64,000 nt of DNA from Synchiropus splendidus (taxonomy: Eukaryota > Chordata > Actinopteri > Syngnathiformes > Callionymidae). The stretch spans positions 3,870,937-3,934,936 of the forward strand of contig NC_071334.1 of the NCBI RefSeq assembly GCF_027744825.2, read 5' to 3'. The notes under the pieces were generated by a model that saw only the letters and a program-made list of their open reading frames with translations, did no database searches and had not been told where the DNA came from. Below, piece by piece: positions 1 to 12,010 of the stretch (position 1 is the stretch's first letter; each line of letters opens with the position of its first letter). A program made the position numbers and the translations under genes.

Positions 1-2190
1 GGATACGAACAAAAGAAAAATTGAGAACAGTAGGTTGACCAAAAATGAAATGCTTCAACAAATCAACATTTGAAATACCTTTGAAAACTATTTAAACCAA
101 CTTCCCCTTTTTACTCAAAACATTGAAAAGTGCCAAATAAATAGCTTGGGTAACAGGATAACCCAGCAGGTAGTGCGTACGGGCCCATCTTTCAGCTTGT
201 CCACAGGTCGGTTGTTGAGGTGTAACACTTAGTCGGCAGCGTCTCTCTGAGTCTCTCACAAACCTGCGCATACAGCGCTGGCAGGGCGACCTTCGAAAAA
301 TATTCCCGCGTAGGAAGGTGGTATCGTGGATCCAGCTCTTTCACCAGGCGCTGGAGGTCCGTCTTCTCTACAGTGTGCAGCATATCATTTGCCACACAAC
401 CGCGTCCGTAATACGCTTCCACCGCATGCTAGTTTTTTCATACGGCAAAGACTGGTGTAAAGATATTGCAATTGTTGGCTGAGCTGTTTTCCTCTCAGTG
501 GCAGCCATTGCTGCAGATCTTTGACGGCGCTTCTGCTGGCTTGTGATTGGTTCCCATCCTTCGCTGGTATATATTTGTGGCAAACCTTGCATGTTGGACG
601 AGTTTGGTCAAACTATCTCGCAGTGAAGCCAAACCACTTCCATGTAACGGACGACGAACCACTGATCCGCTTGTGTCGGCTCCACTCTCCATCGTACTTT
701 CAGGTTGTGCTTCCATGTGACGTGAACATGTAAGTGACATACTTCCGCTTATCGAATTTATCACGAGATGTCAAATCCTCATCGTCACAACTGGTTTTGC
801 CGATATATCGTGTCCGATAAATGACATTAAAGTTTCTGCGTGTTGTGATGAACTCGCACATATGTGCTGTCATCCAACTTTTACTAACAGAAATGTGTGG
901 TGGCTTTTCACTTTAAAGTGTGTCTGTTTCTTGAGATTTGTGAAGACGCTAGACTGAATAGAAACCCTGCTGGTGGTTGATATCCATTTGTATATTTTTT
1001 TTCTTTTTACAATGTAGGAAACGTTTTATGAGACTGACATCTACTTACAAGGCGACAAATTTTCCACAGCTTTGGTCAAACTATAAATAAATGGATAAAT
1101 AAATACTGACCTCCATCTCCTGCTTCAAAACAGACTCCATAACAAACAATGCATCAGATGCTGTTGTGTATGGTGCAGCACAGCTGTAGGCCAGTGAGTC
1201 TCATCATCAAACCTTCCTGCCTCAATTTTGCTGCGCTCCATTTCAGATGCCCACATGTCCACTGCAATTACGGAGCCCCTTCTAAGTATAGCAGCACGGG
1301 CTCCAAACACGTTTATCCTCAACCCAAAAAGGCTGTTTGTTCCATTGTTTGGCATTTGTTTGCGTCAACTGTCACATGTTTTCTCCAGCTATAACAAAAG
1401 CGTTGAATTAGGGCTACATCTGGCGTGTGACCGTTTCGGGTCAAAACACTCTCGAAAGCGTCAGATGTCACAAATAGATTTTCCAGCTGCTGATAGGAGA
1501 AGCTTTCAGGAACCAAAAGGATCCGTGCGACTTATGAAGGAGGGAGCAGTCTGCTCTTGCAGTATTAATAATGATATGAAATATACTTGATATAGAAAAA
1601 ATGCATATATATAGAAATATACTTTTTTTATGGGCAACTAAAGTACATACAAAACATTATATTTTATACTCATGTTGAAATGTATCAAAAAACAATGAAA
1701 GGAAAATTTAAAAAAAAATACAAAATGCAAATTTCAATCTAAAATAAATAACATTGTAATAGTGTTTACCTAACCTTTTAAATAAACAATGAAAAGATCA
1801 AACCCTCAATGACAATTTCACTCATCACTTGGTGATTACCGGCATGTTTTTCTCCACAACGCCTCAATAACTGACAGAAAGCTCTTCTTTTCATGGATAT
1901 CCAGGTAATGGAAGACGCGCTAATAGGTACTAAAACTCCATTAGCATTGGTTTCACCTGTGGTTCACTCCAGCTAGCTTTCGCTCACTTGGTTGTGCCGA
2001 GTGACTCATAAAACACATGGTGTTGAAGGTTTTGGGTGTTTTCCCTCTGTGGCTGCACATTTTGTAAACTGCAGTTTGGTCGTCATTTTCCTTGTCAGAA
2101 AAGTGTAGCCATATGAACATCATTGTGGCTGGCTAACTAGCTGTCAGCTAGCAGCATCACAACAAGCCGTGTGATTTTTGGCAGTACAAT
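1..2190 (-). mobile_element. hAT (ZBED-like) element, copy A, decayed
   Basis: Copy A is an old DNA transposon, cut by the window start. Its left part (1-185) and right part (1900-2180) recur at 2400-2590 and 3278-3556. Landmarks shared by both copies are agcttgggtaacaggataac, ggtgttgaagg, gtaaactgcagtttgg and catcacaacaagccgtgtga. The coding relic at 190-765 is minus-strand and hAT-like. No intact terminal repeat or target duplication was identified, so the borders are approximate. The 800-1900 interval belongs here only by position; it is AT-rich beyond 1590. Confidence 0.6.
190..765 (-). pseudogene. Broken BED-finger hAT transposase fragment
   Basis: On the minus strand three overlapping frames together resemble the N-terminal half of a ZBED-type hAT transposase. 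A degenerate BED-finger stretch lies near 580-720. A serine/glutamine-rich linker is at 400-560. A hAT N-terminal segment follows at 192-422, with the recognisable strings VKELDPRYHLPTREYFSKVA and TSTTDLWTS. The transposase then jumps to the C-terminal string THYLLGYPVTQAIYLALFN, encoded around 110-185, so the catalytic middle is deleted. Frame changes between the three parts make it non-functional. Confidence 0.65.
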
Positions 2191-2309
2191 TATTTCTCCT
2201 CTGTTTCCACGATAGTGGCAGAGAGCGATGAGTAAGATGAGTTTAAAACACTGTGGAAAACATCGAGGGACGGTTTTAATTCTATACCTTGTTGCAGTAG
2301 TTCAGAGGG

Positions 2310-3560
2310 ATGTAAAAATGATACGCAATGTCGGCCTGGGCGATATCGGCAAAAATACCGATAAATATCATGATAAGACGACACCATAAATATCCAGAAA
2401 AATGGCAAAATGAATACACAAACAAAAGAAAAATTGAGGACCAAAAATGAAATGCTTGTACAAATAAATCAACTTTTGAAATATCTATTTAAACCAACTT
2501 CCCTTTTTTACTTAAAACATTGAAAAGTGCCAAATAAATAGCTTGGGTAACAGGATAACCCAGCAGGTAGTGCGTACGATCATCAAGTATGGCGTACCGG
2601 TCCATCTTTCGGTTTGTCCACAGGTCGGTTGTTGAGGCGTAAAACTGCATTAGAATCAGAATCAGAAAAACGTTATTAATCCCAAGGGAAATTATGTTCG
2701 TAACATGCTCTTTAATCGACATATCACAATAAATAAAAAAAGAAATAATCTTATAAAGTGCAAAAAAAAAGCTGTACTAAAGAGCTTAGAAACCATGTGA
2801 CCAATGTGCAAGAAAATGCAGTTCAAGAAGAATCCTCCAGTGAGATTTTTTCAGAGTTGAATTGTATGTTTTTATTGACACAGGAAAAAAGGAGCTCCTG
2901 TGGCGCTCGGTCTTTGAGTTGGGTCGTCTCAGTCTGTTGGTCCGTGTGCTACTGTATTGGACCAGGAGCGGATGGAGGGGGTGGGTGATGTTGTCCAGCA
3001 TGCTCCTTAGTTTCAGGAGCATCCTTCTCTCCATAACCGTCTCCTTCGTGGATGAGTCTGTTGTGTCTGTTAGTCTCCGCCACTGTTAATCTGCTGCCCC
3101 AGCAGCACTGGACACCAACGACTCATAAAGCATCCACAGCATTGTCCCATAGACGTTGAAGGACCTGAGCCTCCTCAAGAAGTAGAGACCAATCTGTCCT
3201 TTTTTTGTAAAGTCCAGGAGGACCACAATATATTTATAGACCTCGACCGTACCCACATTGACCCCCTGGATGCATGTCCAGGTGATGGAGGATGCGCTAG
3301 TAGGTGCCAAAACTCCATTAGCAGTGGTTTCACCGGTGGTTCTCTCCAGCTAGCTTTCGCTCACTGAGCATGTTGGTGTCTCATAAAATACATGGTGTTG
3401 AAGGTATTGGGTGTTTTCCCTCTGTGGCTAACTTGGTGGGTGCACATTTTGTAAACTGCAGTTTGGCCGTCATTTTCCTTGACAGAAAAGTGTAGCCATA
3501 TGAACATCATCTAGCTGTCAGCTGGCAGCATCACAACAAGCCGTGTGATTTTACGCAACT
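2310..3560 (-). mobile_element. hAT (ZBED-like) element, copy B, split by a LINE end
   Basis: Copy B is a second copy of the element at 1-2190. On the minus strand 2489-2645 encodes ASTTDLWTNRKMDRYAIL and then THYLLGYPVTQAIYLALFN. It therefore has the same internal deletion as copy A, joined at nearly the same point. Homology resumes at 3278 (ccaggtgatggaggatgcgc) and runs to about 3556. Between these parts sits a minus-strand LINE 3' end (2645-3275). The left flank has an imperfect palindrome with repeated cgatat/ataccg steps near 2338-2375. Confidence 0.6.
2645..3285 (-). mobile_element. CR1/Rex1-like LINE, 5'-truncated 3' end
   Basis: Minus-strand translation shows the C-terminal end of a non-LTR reverse transcriptase: IGLYFLRRLRSFNVYG, LYESLVSS, then MERRMLLKLRSMLDNITHPL and a HRSSFFPVSIKTYNSTL-like end. 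These strings are characteristic of the CR1/Rex1-type LINEs common in fish. The 3' UTR runs into the tail at 2650-2720, which on the minus strand reads as a ...cccttgggattaat...tctgattctgatt end. Stops interrupt the frames (for example near 3088), so it is inactive. A tail of the same kind is at 49388-49492. Confidence 0.7.
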
Positions 3561-4185
3561 GTTTTGCATTGTCTTCTCTGCGTTGCCATAAACAATTTAC
3601 CCATCGCGTATGAATAGTATCGTCGTACCGTCAATGTTTTTCACTGCTTTCTCTCGGTGGTTATCAAGTGAAATGTTGTCATTTAACAGCCATGAAAGAT
3701 TTTGCATAGAATATTCTGAAGTTCTTGGAGGTGAACCGTGACTTGTTGTTGAAGAAACCCAGGTTTAATGTCCATCTTCTTGCCTTACGGGGCTTTGCAG
3801 TAAACAATTTTGTCGATTCTCTGTCTCAAGGATTATGGAAATATCCTACTTATGGCATTACTTACACCCTCTTTGACATTTCAAATCCCTTTTCCAGAAC
3901 AAATGTCCAATGCAATACCATTTAATCCTACCTCTTTGAGATTAAGTCGGCCTCTGCCTTTCTCTCTTGCGCTTGCTTGCTCTTACTGGTTGATGTGGTA
4001 AACAGAAAGTCCTTGAAGGTCCATTTGGCTCTCAACAGAATTGTTTCCGCGTGGAGTAAATAGAATACCGCGGTCTGACTGACTAAAAGAGAAACGCTGA
4101 AGTTATCCTTCCACGTCGCTGGTGGACTTGTTAAGACTTTCACTTGACCCACGTTTCCTTCTGCGGCCCTGCGTTGTGCGTTACC

Positions 4186-4770
4186 TAGTGAAGGGTAGAT
4201 GAGGCTTCATGGCACAGTATTGAAGTGTTGATAAGGTTTCATGAAACAGTATTGAAGGGTTGATGAGGTTTCATGACACAGTAGTGAAGGGTAGATGAGG
4301 TTTCATGAAACAGTATTGAAGGGTTGATGAGGTTTCATGACACAGTAGTGAAGGGTAAATGAGGTTTCATGAAACAGTATTGAAGGGTTGATGAGGTTTC
4401 ATGACACAGTAGTGAAGGGTAGATGAAGTTTCATGACACAGTATTGAAGGGTTGATGAGGTTTCATGACACAGTAGTGAAGGGTAGATGAGGTTTCATGA
4501 AACAGTATTGAAGGGTTGATGAGGTTTCATGACACAGTAGTGAAGGGTAGATGAGGTTTTATGAAACAGTATTGAAGGGTTGATGAGGTTTCATGACACA
4601 GTATTGAAGGGTTGATGAGGTTTCATGAAACAGTGTCCTGATTTTCAGAGGCCACCAGATGGCGCTGTCTGCTATAAAATGTTTGGAGTTGAACAACTAA
4701 ATCAATAAAGGTGTGGCCTCTCAAAATAACCTTGCAATACTGTTTCATGATACCGCATCGACTTATGACT
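4186..4770 (+). mobile_element. hAT MITE copy with an expanded left-end minisatellite
   Basis: This copy begins TAGTGAAGGGTAGATGAGG, the left terminus of the short hAT MITE family seen also at 53552 and 55067. The left subterminal unit is expanded into an array (4190-4637). The normal MITE body resumes with gtgtcctgattttcagag, a CTCF-like core at 4652-4666 and a stretch up to tgtttcatgatacc near 4755. The right terminus is degenerate, so no 8-bp target duplication can be confirmed. Confidence 0.7.
4190..4637 (+). repeat. 32-bp minisatellite, about 14 units, dimeric pattern
   Basis: The unit is roughly gaagggttgatgaggtttca followed by tgacacagtagt, 32 bp. It alternates with a variant that has tagatgagg and gaaacagtatt, giving a 64-bp higher-order period through much of the array. 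The unit is the subterminal sequence of the surrounding MITE. Repeats are contiguous with no unique spacers, so this is not a CRISPR-like array. Confidence 0.9.
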
Positions 4771-5792
4771 TGCAGATACAAGGAATTTCACACATGTGGT
4801 TTCACATTTGACGCCTCTGTTGCATTGCATCACGACTGTATCACTGTACATTTCGGCTCATGCAACAGCTACACACTACGACAACAGCAAATGAACAACT
4901 TGAAAAGCCAAGACATGTGGGGCGGTCATGGACCAATGTTCGATGTAAAGCATCTAACTAAGTAATTCCACGAGAAATTTGGGGAAATTTTAGTGCTGGT
5001 GCGCTTGTCCGCAGATTAGCGGACATTTACTTTTGCTTTACAAACACTGTACCAAGGCAACGCGTGGTTACTTTGGAAGCTTTGAAAACTTTATGAAGAC
5101 AACTTCTTAAAACCCATAGGGCCTCATTTTATTTATATATTTATTGCGGGACCAAATGATTTTAATTGCTAATCTGTTGTCGACAGCTGCCGTGCAAGTT
5201 CCTGCGAAAAGAGCACAATACTTTGTCTGACAGGTTCATGATTATTTTATGAGGTAGATATTAAGATATCCTTTCCATCTGAAATTTTTAAGCTTCAAGG
5301 CAGGAGCGCCTCTGTAGCCAGCTCCCGCCGAGCCTCTGGGGAAGAGGAGGCTGTTGTAGTGAATTGGGTGGTTGGATCAAAGCCAGGTGCAAATGCTGTC
5401 ACAGTGCATTAGGAGTTACAACAGTCTCCCCTCCAGCCCCCTTATCCCTCCTGACTGTCTCTCTGTCTGCCTGTGTCCTTGTTTCTCCTGCCAGACTGAC
5501 TGATGGAAGCTGACATGAGCCTGTATTCCTCACGCTGTATCTGAAATCCTGCCTTGTCTCTTAAGGCTGAGGCGCTTCTGGCTCAGCTTGCCCCGGCTCT
5601 TTTTGACTTTTCCCAGGCATTACATTTTTTGTGAACGTGCTGAAACCATCATAGGTTAGTGGTCTGCCATAGTTAGGTTTCTCAAATACTGGATACCAAC
5701 ACCAGATTGTAGAAGTTGTTGCTGTAATATGAGGTAGGAAAGTTCTAAAAGAATGCGTACACATCACTTTGTTTTGTTTTTTTTAGAAATTA

Positions 5793-6342
5793 TTTGCCAA
5801 TTTCTGGACTGTAGAGGGCACCGTATTATTTAGCCACACCCACTAAATCTAAGAAGGAAAACAGATTGTGTTCCTACAACCATAGTGGTCTATAAGCCGC
5901 GGGTGCAGCGGTGCTGTCTGCACCGTAGAAAGGCTTAAAAATGCATGAGGATCACTTCTATACTAGTTTGGAAAACGGGCTCCAGCATGGAGACTGACTC
6001 ATGAAACAAACTGGCCAATGTTCTGAACTGGAATCATCAACTCCTCACATCTTTTATTGACATTAAAGCTCTCAAAATGTGTCCCAAGTTCCGACACCAC
6101 AGCCGGTCTCAGCTGCTGCTTCTCATCTCCGCTCCTCCAGGAGATCGACTCTGTGGGCGGAGCTGTGGACACGCGGGTGAAAACAGGGCATTTTGAGCGC
6201 TTTAAGGTCAATAAAACGCCTGTGATGTCATGGGTTTTTAGATCACGCTCAATAATTTGGCAGCATGACGCTGTGTCGCGGTATAAGCCGCTGGATTCAG
6301 ACCGCGAGGAAAACGAAGTAGCTTATCGTCCAGAAATTACGA
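5793..6342 (+). mobile_element. Non-autonomous TIR transposon, CGGACTATAAGC-end family, copy 1
   Basis: The left end (gccaatttctggactgtag) and right end (gcttatcgtccagaaattac) are imperfect inverted repeats. The body is about 85-90% identical by eye to 21838-22405 and is present in reverse orientation at 49560-49962. Shared body strings include atgcatgaggatcacttct, ggagactgactcatgaaaca and gagcgctttaaggtcaata. It has no transposase ORF. TA-rich flanks suggest a Tc1/mariner-type target, but this is unproven. Confidence 0.75.
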
Positions 6343-8660
6343 TAAATAATATAATTTTATGATAATAAATCCATATTTTGAATGCCTTTTGGTGACTTGC
6401 TAAACATTTAAAGAAGTCTAGTTGTTCATAACTAAAAGGTCATGAGTAGCATTTGGATGCACGATACACACTGCGTTGCGTTCGATTCTATCTTTGGCTC
6501 CACCAAAGCACAAACTTCATTTCAGCTTGGTGCTTGAATGGGAAATGAAATGGTCCTTGGAAACCAAAAATAGCATCCTTTACCTTGATGGATGGGCTTA
6601 CACGTGAGTTGTCTGCCATTTGGCGACATGAGAAACTGATGTGCTGAGCGACCCATGGCCTCAGTGATGCTTTATTCCATCAGACGTCAGTCTTATTTTT
6701 CAATTGTTCTTTTGATCCTGAAAATATGTGACCATCGATCATTGACTAACAGGTATTTTAATGACATTGGGTCTGGAATGTGTCACTCTGAAAACAACAA
6801 ATGGGAGACTGAGGCGCAGAATTGACGGAATCATTTCAGTTTCAACCCGATTCAACCGGATGGGAAGCCGTAATGAGCTAAGATCATTGAAAGCAAAGCA
6901 TGGAGAGCTGGACTGATCGAAGGAGGTATGTGCTGTGTAGAAAAAGTGTGTCAGGGAGACACAGCAGAGAACTGCTTAACTTTGTGTTCACATTCCACAC
7001 GGTCAATAAGAAAGGGCTGCAGCATCTGCCCCTTCTCAGGAAGGATTCACTGAGTGAATGCCTTCTTTGCATCTTGGCTCAACTCTTGCAAAGGTAAATG
7101 GGAAAGTCAAGTCTTTTAGACCCAGATAGGAAATTGTTCACCTCAATATTAGTTCTTTACAAGAGACATTGTCAGGAAAACCATCACGATCCCAGAGAAA
7201 AACGTCTCGTCCACTCCAGTCGTCTCCCATCTGCTGGGAGATGCAAGGTCCTCATGACCATGGAGACAGTGTACTGCAACTATACCGCTAAATCACCCAA
7301 ATATTTGAGCAGTTTTAGTGCCCTCAACATGGTTTGCTGCTGCTCCTTCTCATTCTTCTCATCAAGTATGGCCTTGTGGTCAATCCAGGCAAGCAGGAGA
7401 AGCTGAGGTGCTATCGAGGTTTGAAGTATACAAGTACACATTTTAGTGGTGGGACTTAATAAAAAATAAAAATAAAAAAATTAAATACTATAAGTATAAT
7501 AAATTATTACATTTGTCATTGAACAAACACATTTAAATCATGCTTTTATCAACTGGTTTTATTTTAGTTTTTTGTATATTTTAGTGCATATTTTGCATTC
7601 TTTTAATCTATGCACTACAACTTGTACATATTGTTTTTATTTGTCTTTGGCACGTTTAGCTAAATGTAAGAGGTGCACAGTGTTATATTCACTTATATTT
7701 GTTTCACCTACAAAGTAAGAGACGCACTTTGGAGTTATTTTTATAGTATTTTTTTGGCTACACAATAAGTGATGTGCATTGCTTTTTTTGTTTGCACTAA
7801 CTTTGAGGTGGTTTATATTGTTTTTATCCACCCAGCTGTGTTGCAAAGAAGATAAATATTTTGCATCTCATTCTATATTTGAATTGTATTGTAATGTGAC
7901 ACTGCAAAAACACCCTTCAAGGCTATTGGTGAGTTCATTGTTGCCATTAGAGTCAGTTTGGACTAAGGGTCTTGAAAGGGCAGGAGGCAAACCCTTCTGC
8001 GGGACTTTAGGGGGGCTGTCAAACTTCCCGGGACTTCTGGTGTTCAATCCAAGTGCACAGCGTGTCTTTCTGATCCTTGTCTGCTGGTGTACAAGAAGGG
8101 CTTCCTCATTCGCAACATGTCCGAGTGGCCCTTTGGTTGGTGATGGCCAAACACTGGCAGATCTGCCATGAGAGGCTGATCCGTCTGCCCCAGGTATGTC
8201 GCGTATTCCAGCCAAGGTTCTGACAAGCTCTTCAGCCCCTGATCCCGCCAAGGCTGGTGCTTCATTGATTCAATTCAAATGTGATCCTGTGCTGTAATTG
8301 TTCGTATGGTGATGCCTGCCAAATCTCTCCCGTGGCAATACAACTCTGACATGCTTGAGTGCAGGTGCTGGATTAACGGTGAATAAAACATGAGCAAGCT
8401 TTCTTTGCTTCCTCGGAGTCTGCTTCTGTCTGTGATTAGAAATTGAGCCCTGACTCATAGCGAATGTAATTACCTTTAACAGCCAGGGTCAACTCCAACT
8501 CCCAGTTATGGTTTTCACCACCAGGTGTTCCCACAACACATTGTCGTAACGCTGGTGAAATATTTCTCAAAATTCACCGCACTTTGATTTGAAATGATTC
8601 ATTCGTCGACTTCGATCAAGTCCTTATTTTCAATTGTGTATTTTTTTTATTTTCCTGCAG
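6343..8660. other. Presumed intron, no feature recognised
   Basis: This is the sequence immediately upstream of the first cadherin exon. It is AT-rich at 7440-7870. Short ORFs at 7868-8265 on the minus strand and 7098-7406 on the plus strand have no family features I recognise, and no splice-bounded cadherin-repeat exon is seen. The T-rich tract at 8630-8655 is the polypyrimidine tract of the exon at 8661. Confidence 0.5.
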
Positions 8661-8890
8661 ATGTTACAGCCAAAGAATTCATTGACATCAGAGGGAAGCA
8701 GCGGAGCCGCTACGACTTGCTGGTGGACTTTCTGTCGGAGATGCTGTCTGTTCCTCCCAATGACGTGAACATATTCAGTCTAATGGACGTGAAGGATCGG
8801 ATGCTGGACGTCCGCTTCGCAGTGCACGGTGGCGCCTCTTACATCCAGCCAGAGAAGATCCACGGCTATCTGGCGGCGCACAAACAGAAG
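8661..8890 (+). CDS. Internal exon: type III cadherin, NC-type membrane-proximal domain
   Basis: This exon encodes about 76 full codons of the extracellular juxtamembrane region of a type III classic cadherin, the Drosophila Cadherin-N / chicken Hz-cadherin group; these are calcium-dependent cell-adhesion receptors. Visible segments include KEFIDIRGKQRSRYDLLVDF, VPPNDVNIFSLMDV and YIQPEKIHGYLAAHK, which fit the NC domain that follows the last cadherin repeat. The exon is preceded by a T-rich tract ending in tttcctgcag. It starts with two bases of a split codon (phase 1 intron) and ends on a codon boundary at AAG, followed by gtcggc. That donor is weak, but the phase 0 end fits the exon at 27345 exactly. 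Open reading continues into the intron only until a stop near 8981. Codon use is GC-rich compared with the AT-rich flanks. Family assignment rests on remembered domain features, not a search. Confidence 0.85.
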
Positions 8891-9164
8891 GTCGGCCTTT
8901 TATTTATTTATTTATTTGCACAGTTTGAATGGGCTTTAATAACATGGTTTATTGAAACAGTATCCTCATTTTCATTTCAATGAAATCTCACATTATTTTT
9001 AAACCAAACGCTCTGAAAGTAACTGCTTCAGTGTCTTGAAGTGCACACATTCACAGCATGATTTGTTGCATTGCGAAATACCTGTAGGAATTAGTACTGT
9101 AACGCATGGGACGTTCACGTTCACGGTGTGTAGCTGTGATCTGCTTCTAATTCTTGTTACGATA

Positions 9165-9782
9165 TAGCGGTTCTCGACCGGAAAATGATGGATGGCCCTC
9201 TCCGTTGAGGAATGAGTTCCTGCCTCAAGGATCTAAGGATCTCAAGTGAGTTGGAGATTGGTCGGCGAATTGGTGCAGCAGGGGGCGGCATTGCGGTGGC
9301 TCTACCGCACTGTTGTGTGTAAGAGAGAGCTGAGCCAAAAGGCAAAGCTCTCTCTATTTACCCAGTCTTCATTCCGACCCACACCTGCTGTGGGTCATGA
9401 CCGAAAGAAGGAGATCCCAGATACAAGCGGCTGAAATTAGTTTTCTCTGGCGGGTGGCAGCGTCTCCCTAAGCGATAGGGTGAGGAGCTCGGGAGAGTCA
9501 CTTGGGAGAGACTCGGGAGCACCGTTGAGAGGAGTCAGTTGAGGTGGTTGGGGCATCTCATGTGGACGCGGTCACGCCCAGCTGGGAGGAGACCCAGGAT
9601 TTGACCCAGGACCAGATGGAGGGATTATATCTCTTCACCAGGGAGCGTCTCGGGATCCCCAGTCAGAGCTGGTGGCTGTTGCCTGGGTGAAGGGGGTTTG
9701 GAACGAACTTTTAAATCAGCTGCCCCCGCGACCTGGCAACGGATAAGCAGATGAGGATGGATGGATGGATGGATGGATGGTG
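9165..9782 (+). mobile_element. RTE/Rex3-like LINE 3' end with (GGAT)n tail
   Basis: A 5'-truncated, decayed non-LTR retrotransposon end. It shares strings with the better copy at 56817: ggttctcgaccgga, the LYRTVV.KRELS.K.KL segment, a region matching GHDRKKEIPDTSG and the gatagggtgaggagctcgg segment. It ends with cgacctggcaacggataagc and a GGAT microsatellite (9757-9782), the usual 3' tail of this fish LINE type. Several frameshifts are present. Clade is inferred from memory of RTE/Rex3 tails. Confidence 0.7.
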
Positions 9783-12010
9783 GCTATTGCACCCAGATAT
9801 AACAGCCTTGTTCCTTATCTCACCCAAATATCGACAAAAACAAATACAGCCATTTGCAAAATGACGTGGGCTTATTTTCTTGTCCAATTTACGAAGACTG
9901 GAATCTAAAACAACGGCAAAACTTAGTGTCGAACCTTGTTAAACAAGAGATTGAGTGAGTCTTTCTGTGTAGCAGGGTGAGTTCAAAAGAGGCTCATGAA
10001 CTTAAACTAAAACACACGAAAACTTCTTCAGTTGTTGGATTAAACATAAAGTGTAAATAAGAGATGCGACATGACTATATTTTAGTCCAGGCTCGGTTCT
10101 TCTCTAACTGAAATTCTCATTATAAACATCTGCCAATCCTCTATTCAAACTATAATGTCTGTCAATGGGAAAAAAAAACGGCAGCACAAGCACATGGAGC
10201 GGTTGGTTCGGCAGCATCTTTGAAATCCTGTAGACCTTGGATCCAATACGTGACAGAGCACCTTTCAAATGGTCATGGACAAGTTTACAATGAAACATAG
10301 AAAAGACCATGGGAGAAAAGCCGGAAACGCCTGGGTCACAACTGCTCATCTTTTCTTTTTATTTGAAGGTGAAGATGCAGCGCTTAAGATGAACAATCGT
10401 ATTCTTCTTATACTCTCCAGTACCGTATTCACTGAATCGAGAGATTGTGAGTGTTCCACATTAAATACATTTAGATTTGTTTGTTTGTTTGTTTCTCAAG
10501 TGCAACTACATCCGTCTCGCCTGATGCGTTGGTAGCATCACTAAGTCCAACATGGCAACACGATTACGGGCTGAAAATCAATCAAAGGAGAAGTTTCATC
10601 AATCTTTTTCCTCCCCAACTTTTTCTTTTTCGTAGCCAGCACTTTTTGCCGCTGGCAATGTATAGGCTGAAGCAAGGGCTTCGATTTGACAAATTCAAAA
10701 TATGTCAGTCAAAGTTATGGGACAGCTGGTTGGTAGCAGTTCGCTTTCTAGTGGACTTTATTGGATGGTAAGAAAACTGTGTAGTTGCTTTTCAGAAGAG
10801 AAAGCTGCGGAAGACATTGGACAGGAAACAAATGCTGAAGCGTAAATGTTGCGAACAAAGCTGTCTGTCATCCACCGTCTCAAAGCGCTTTCTTTTTCAT
10901 TCTTAATTCACATTGTTCAAGGTTCCCAGACCAAATTCTGGCAGCCAGCATCCACTGTGTCTCTCCAAAATGTGTTCTGGCTTGAGTTGAGCTGATGTAG
11001 TGACTCTTGTGAAGTCAGTTTTTTTAAAAGTCTTGAAACTTTCCTTTCATCTGCTCGCTTTCTTTCACCAAAACTGTCAATCTGAAAACATGTCAGTCAT
11101 GTAAAGTTTGCATCCTGCAGCTCATGCGCGGGAGACTGCCGCGACACACGTCAAAAGGCTTCAATGCTACGGATTAAGTTTGTCATTTAAAGCCCCAGCA
11201 CTTCACGGAGCACGGAGAGTTTTCGGGGCTCACGGCAGAACAAGTGAAACTAGCATCGCTAACGCCCACTGGTCCGAGCGTGACATTCGGAAAGGTTGAC
11301 AAATTGTCCAGAAAATAATTATGAATTCCGCAGAGCCCTCTGGCCGCAGCCTTTCTCAGGTGTCCATTATGTCGAGATGGAAACAGCCGAATCCGTCGCC
11401 ATTTTATGTCGGGTGCAGCGTTTTTTGCACCCGAGTCTGAAACCTTTGGAAACGTCTGGAGTGAGAACTTTCACAAACACGGTGATGGAAGACGAGTCCT
11501 CCCCTCTCTCTCTCTCTCTCCCTCTTTCTCTCTCTCTCCACAAGCAGCCAGTGTGTAAATATTTCACAGACACAGCAAAGTCTGCGAGAGCTTCACCATG
11601 TTGTGGAGTCTCACATCGAATTAAAGGTTTTTCAATTGTCCTTGACAGAATAGTTGCTGCACTCTGCGAGGTTTGTCTATTTTTTTTTTCCTCCTCGAAG
11701 AGGTACATAAAAACATGTCTGAATTGCTCACATCATGAGCACATCATGAGCGCACATGAGCACAGAAGGTCTCTTCATAACTACATTTTGTTTACAAATT
11801 GATAGTCAATCCAGGTGATCGGCAGCGAAATCCCTGATGGGAGTAGATCAATAAAGTATCCATCAGAGCGTGGCAATTTTACCAATTTCAAACATTTTTT
11901 CAAACATAAATTATGGTTTAATATAGTCCAATGTATCAGCCTTAAAACTTTCAAATGGCTTTAGCCATTCTTTTAAGCTTCTTTGACGTAGTTCCCCTTT
12001 TGTACATGCA
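9783..12010. other. Intron interval, no feature recognised
   Basis: Apparently unique intronic sequence. A CT-rich run lies at 11497-11541 and a short GTTT run at 10478-10493. The 168-residue ORF at 11296-11802 spans the CT run, has no domain I can identify and is probably chance. Confidence 0.5.

Noticed and set aside
4190..4637. Array of short direct repeats resembling a CRISPR array
   Set aside because: Units of 32 bp are contiguous without unique spacers, lie inside a MITE and the genome is eukaryotic.
7868..8265. Minus-strand ORFs of 127 and 73 residues just upstream of the first exon
   Set aside because: Looked at as a possible antisense gene or LINE fragment, but no motif could be recognised.
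11296..11802. 168-residue plus-strand ORF
   Set aside because: Crosses a CT microsatellite giving SLSLSL, with no recognisable domain and no splice-bounded exon.
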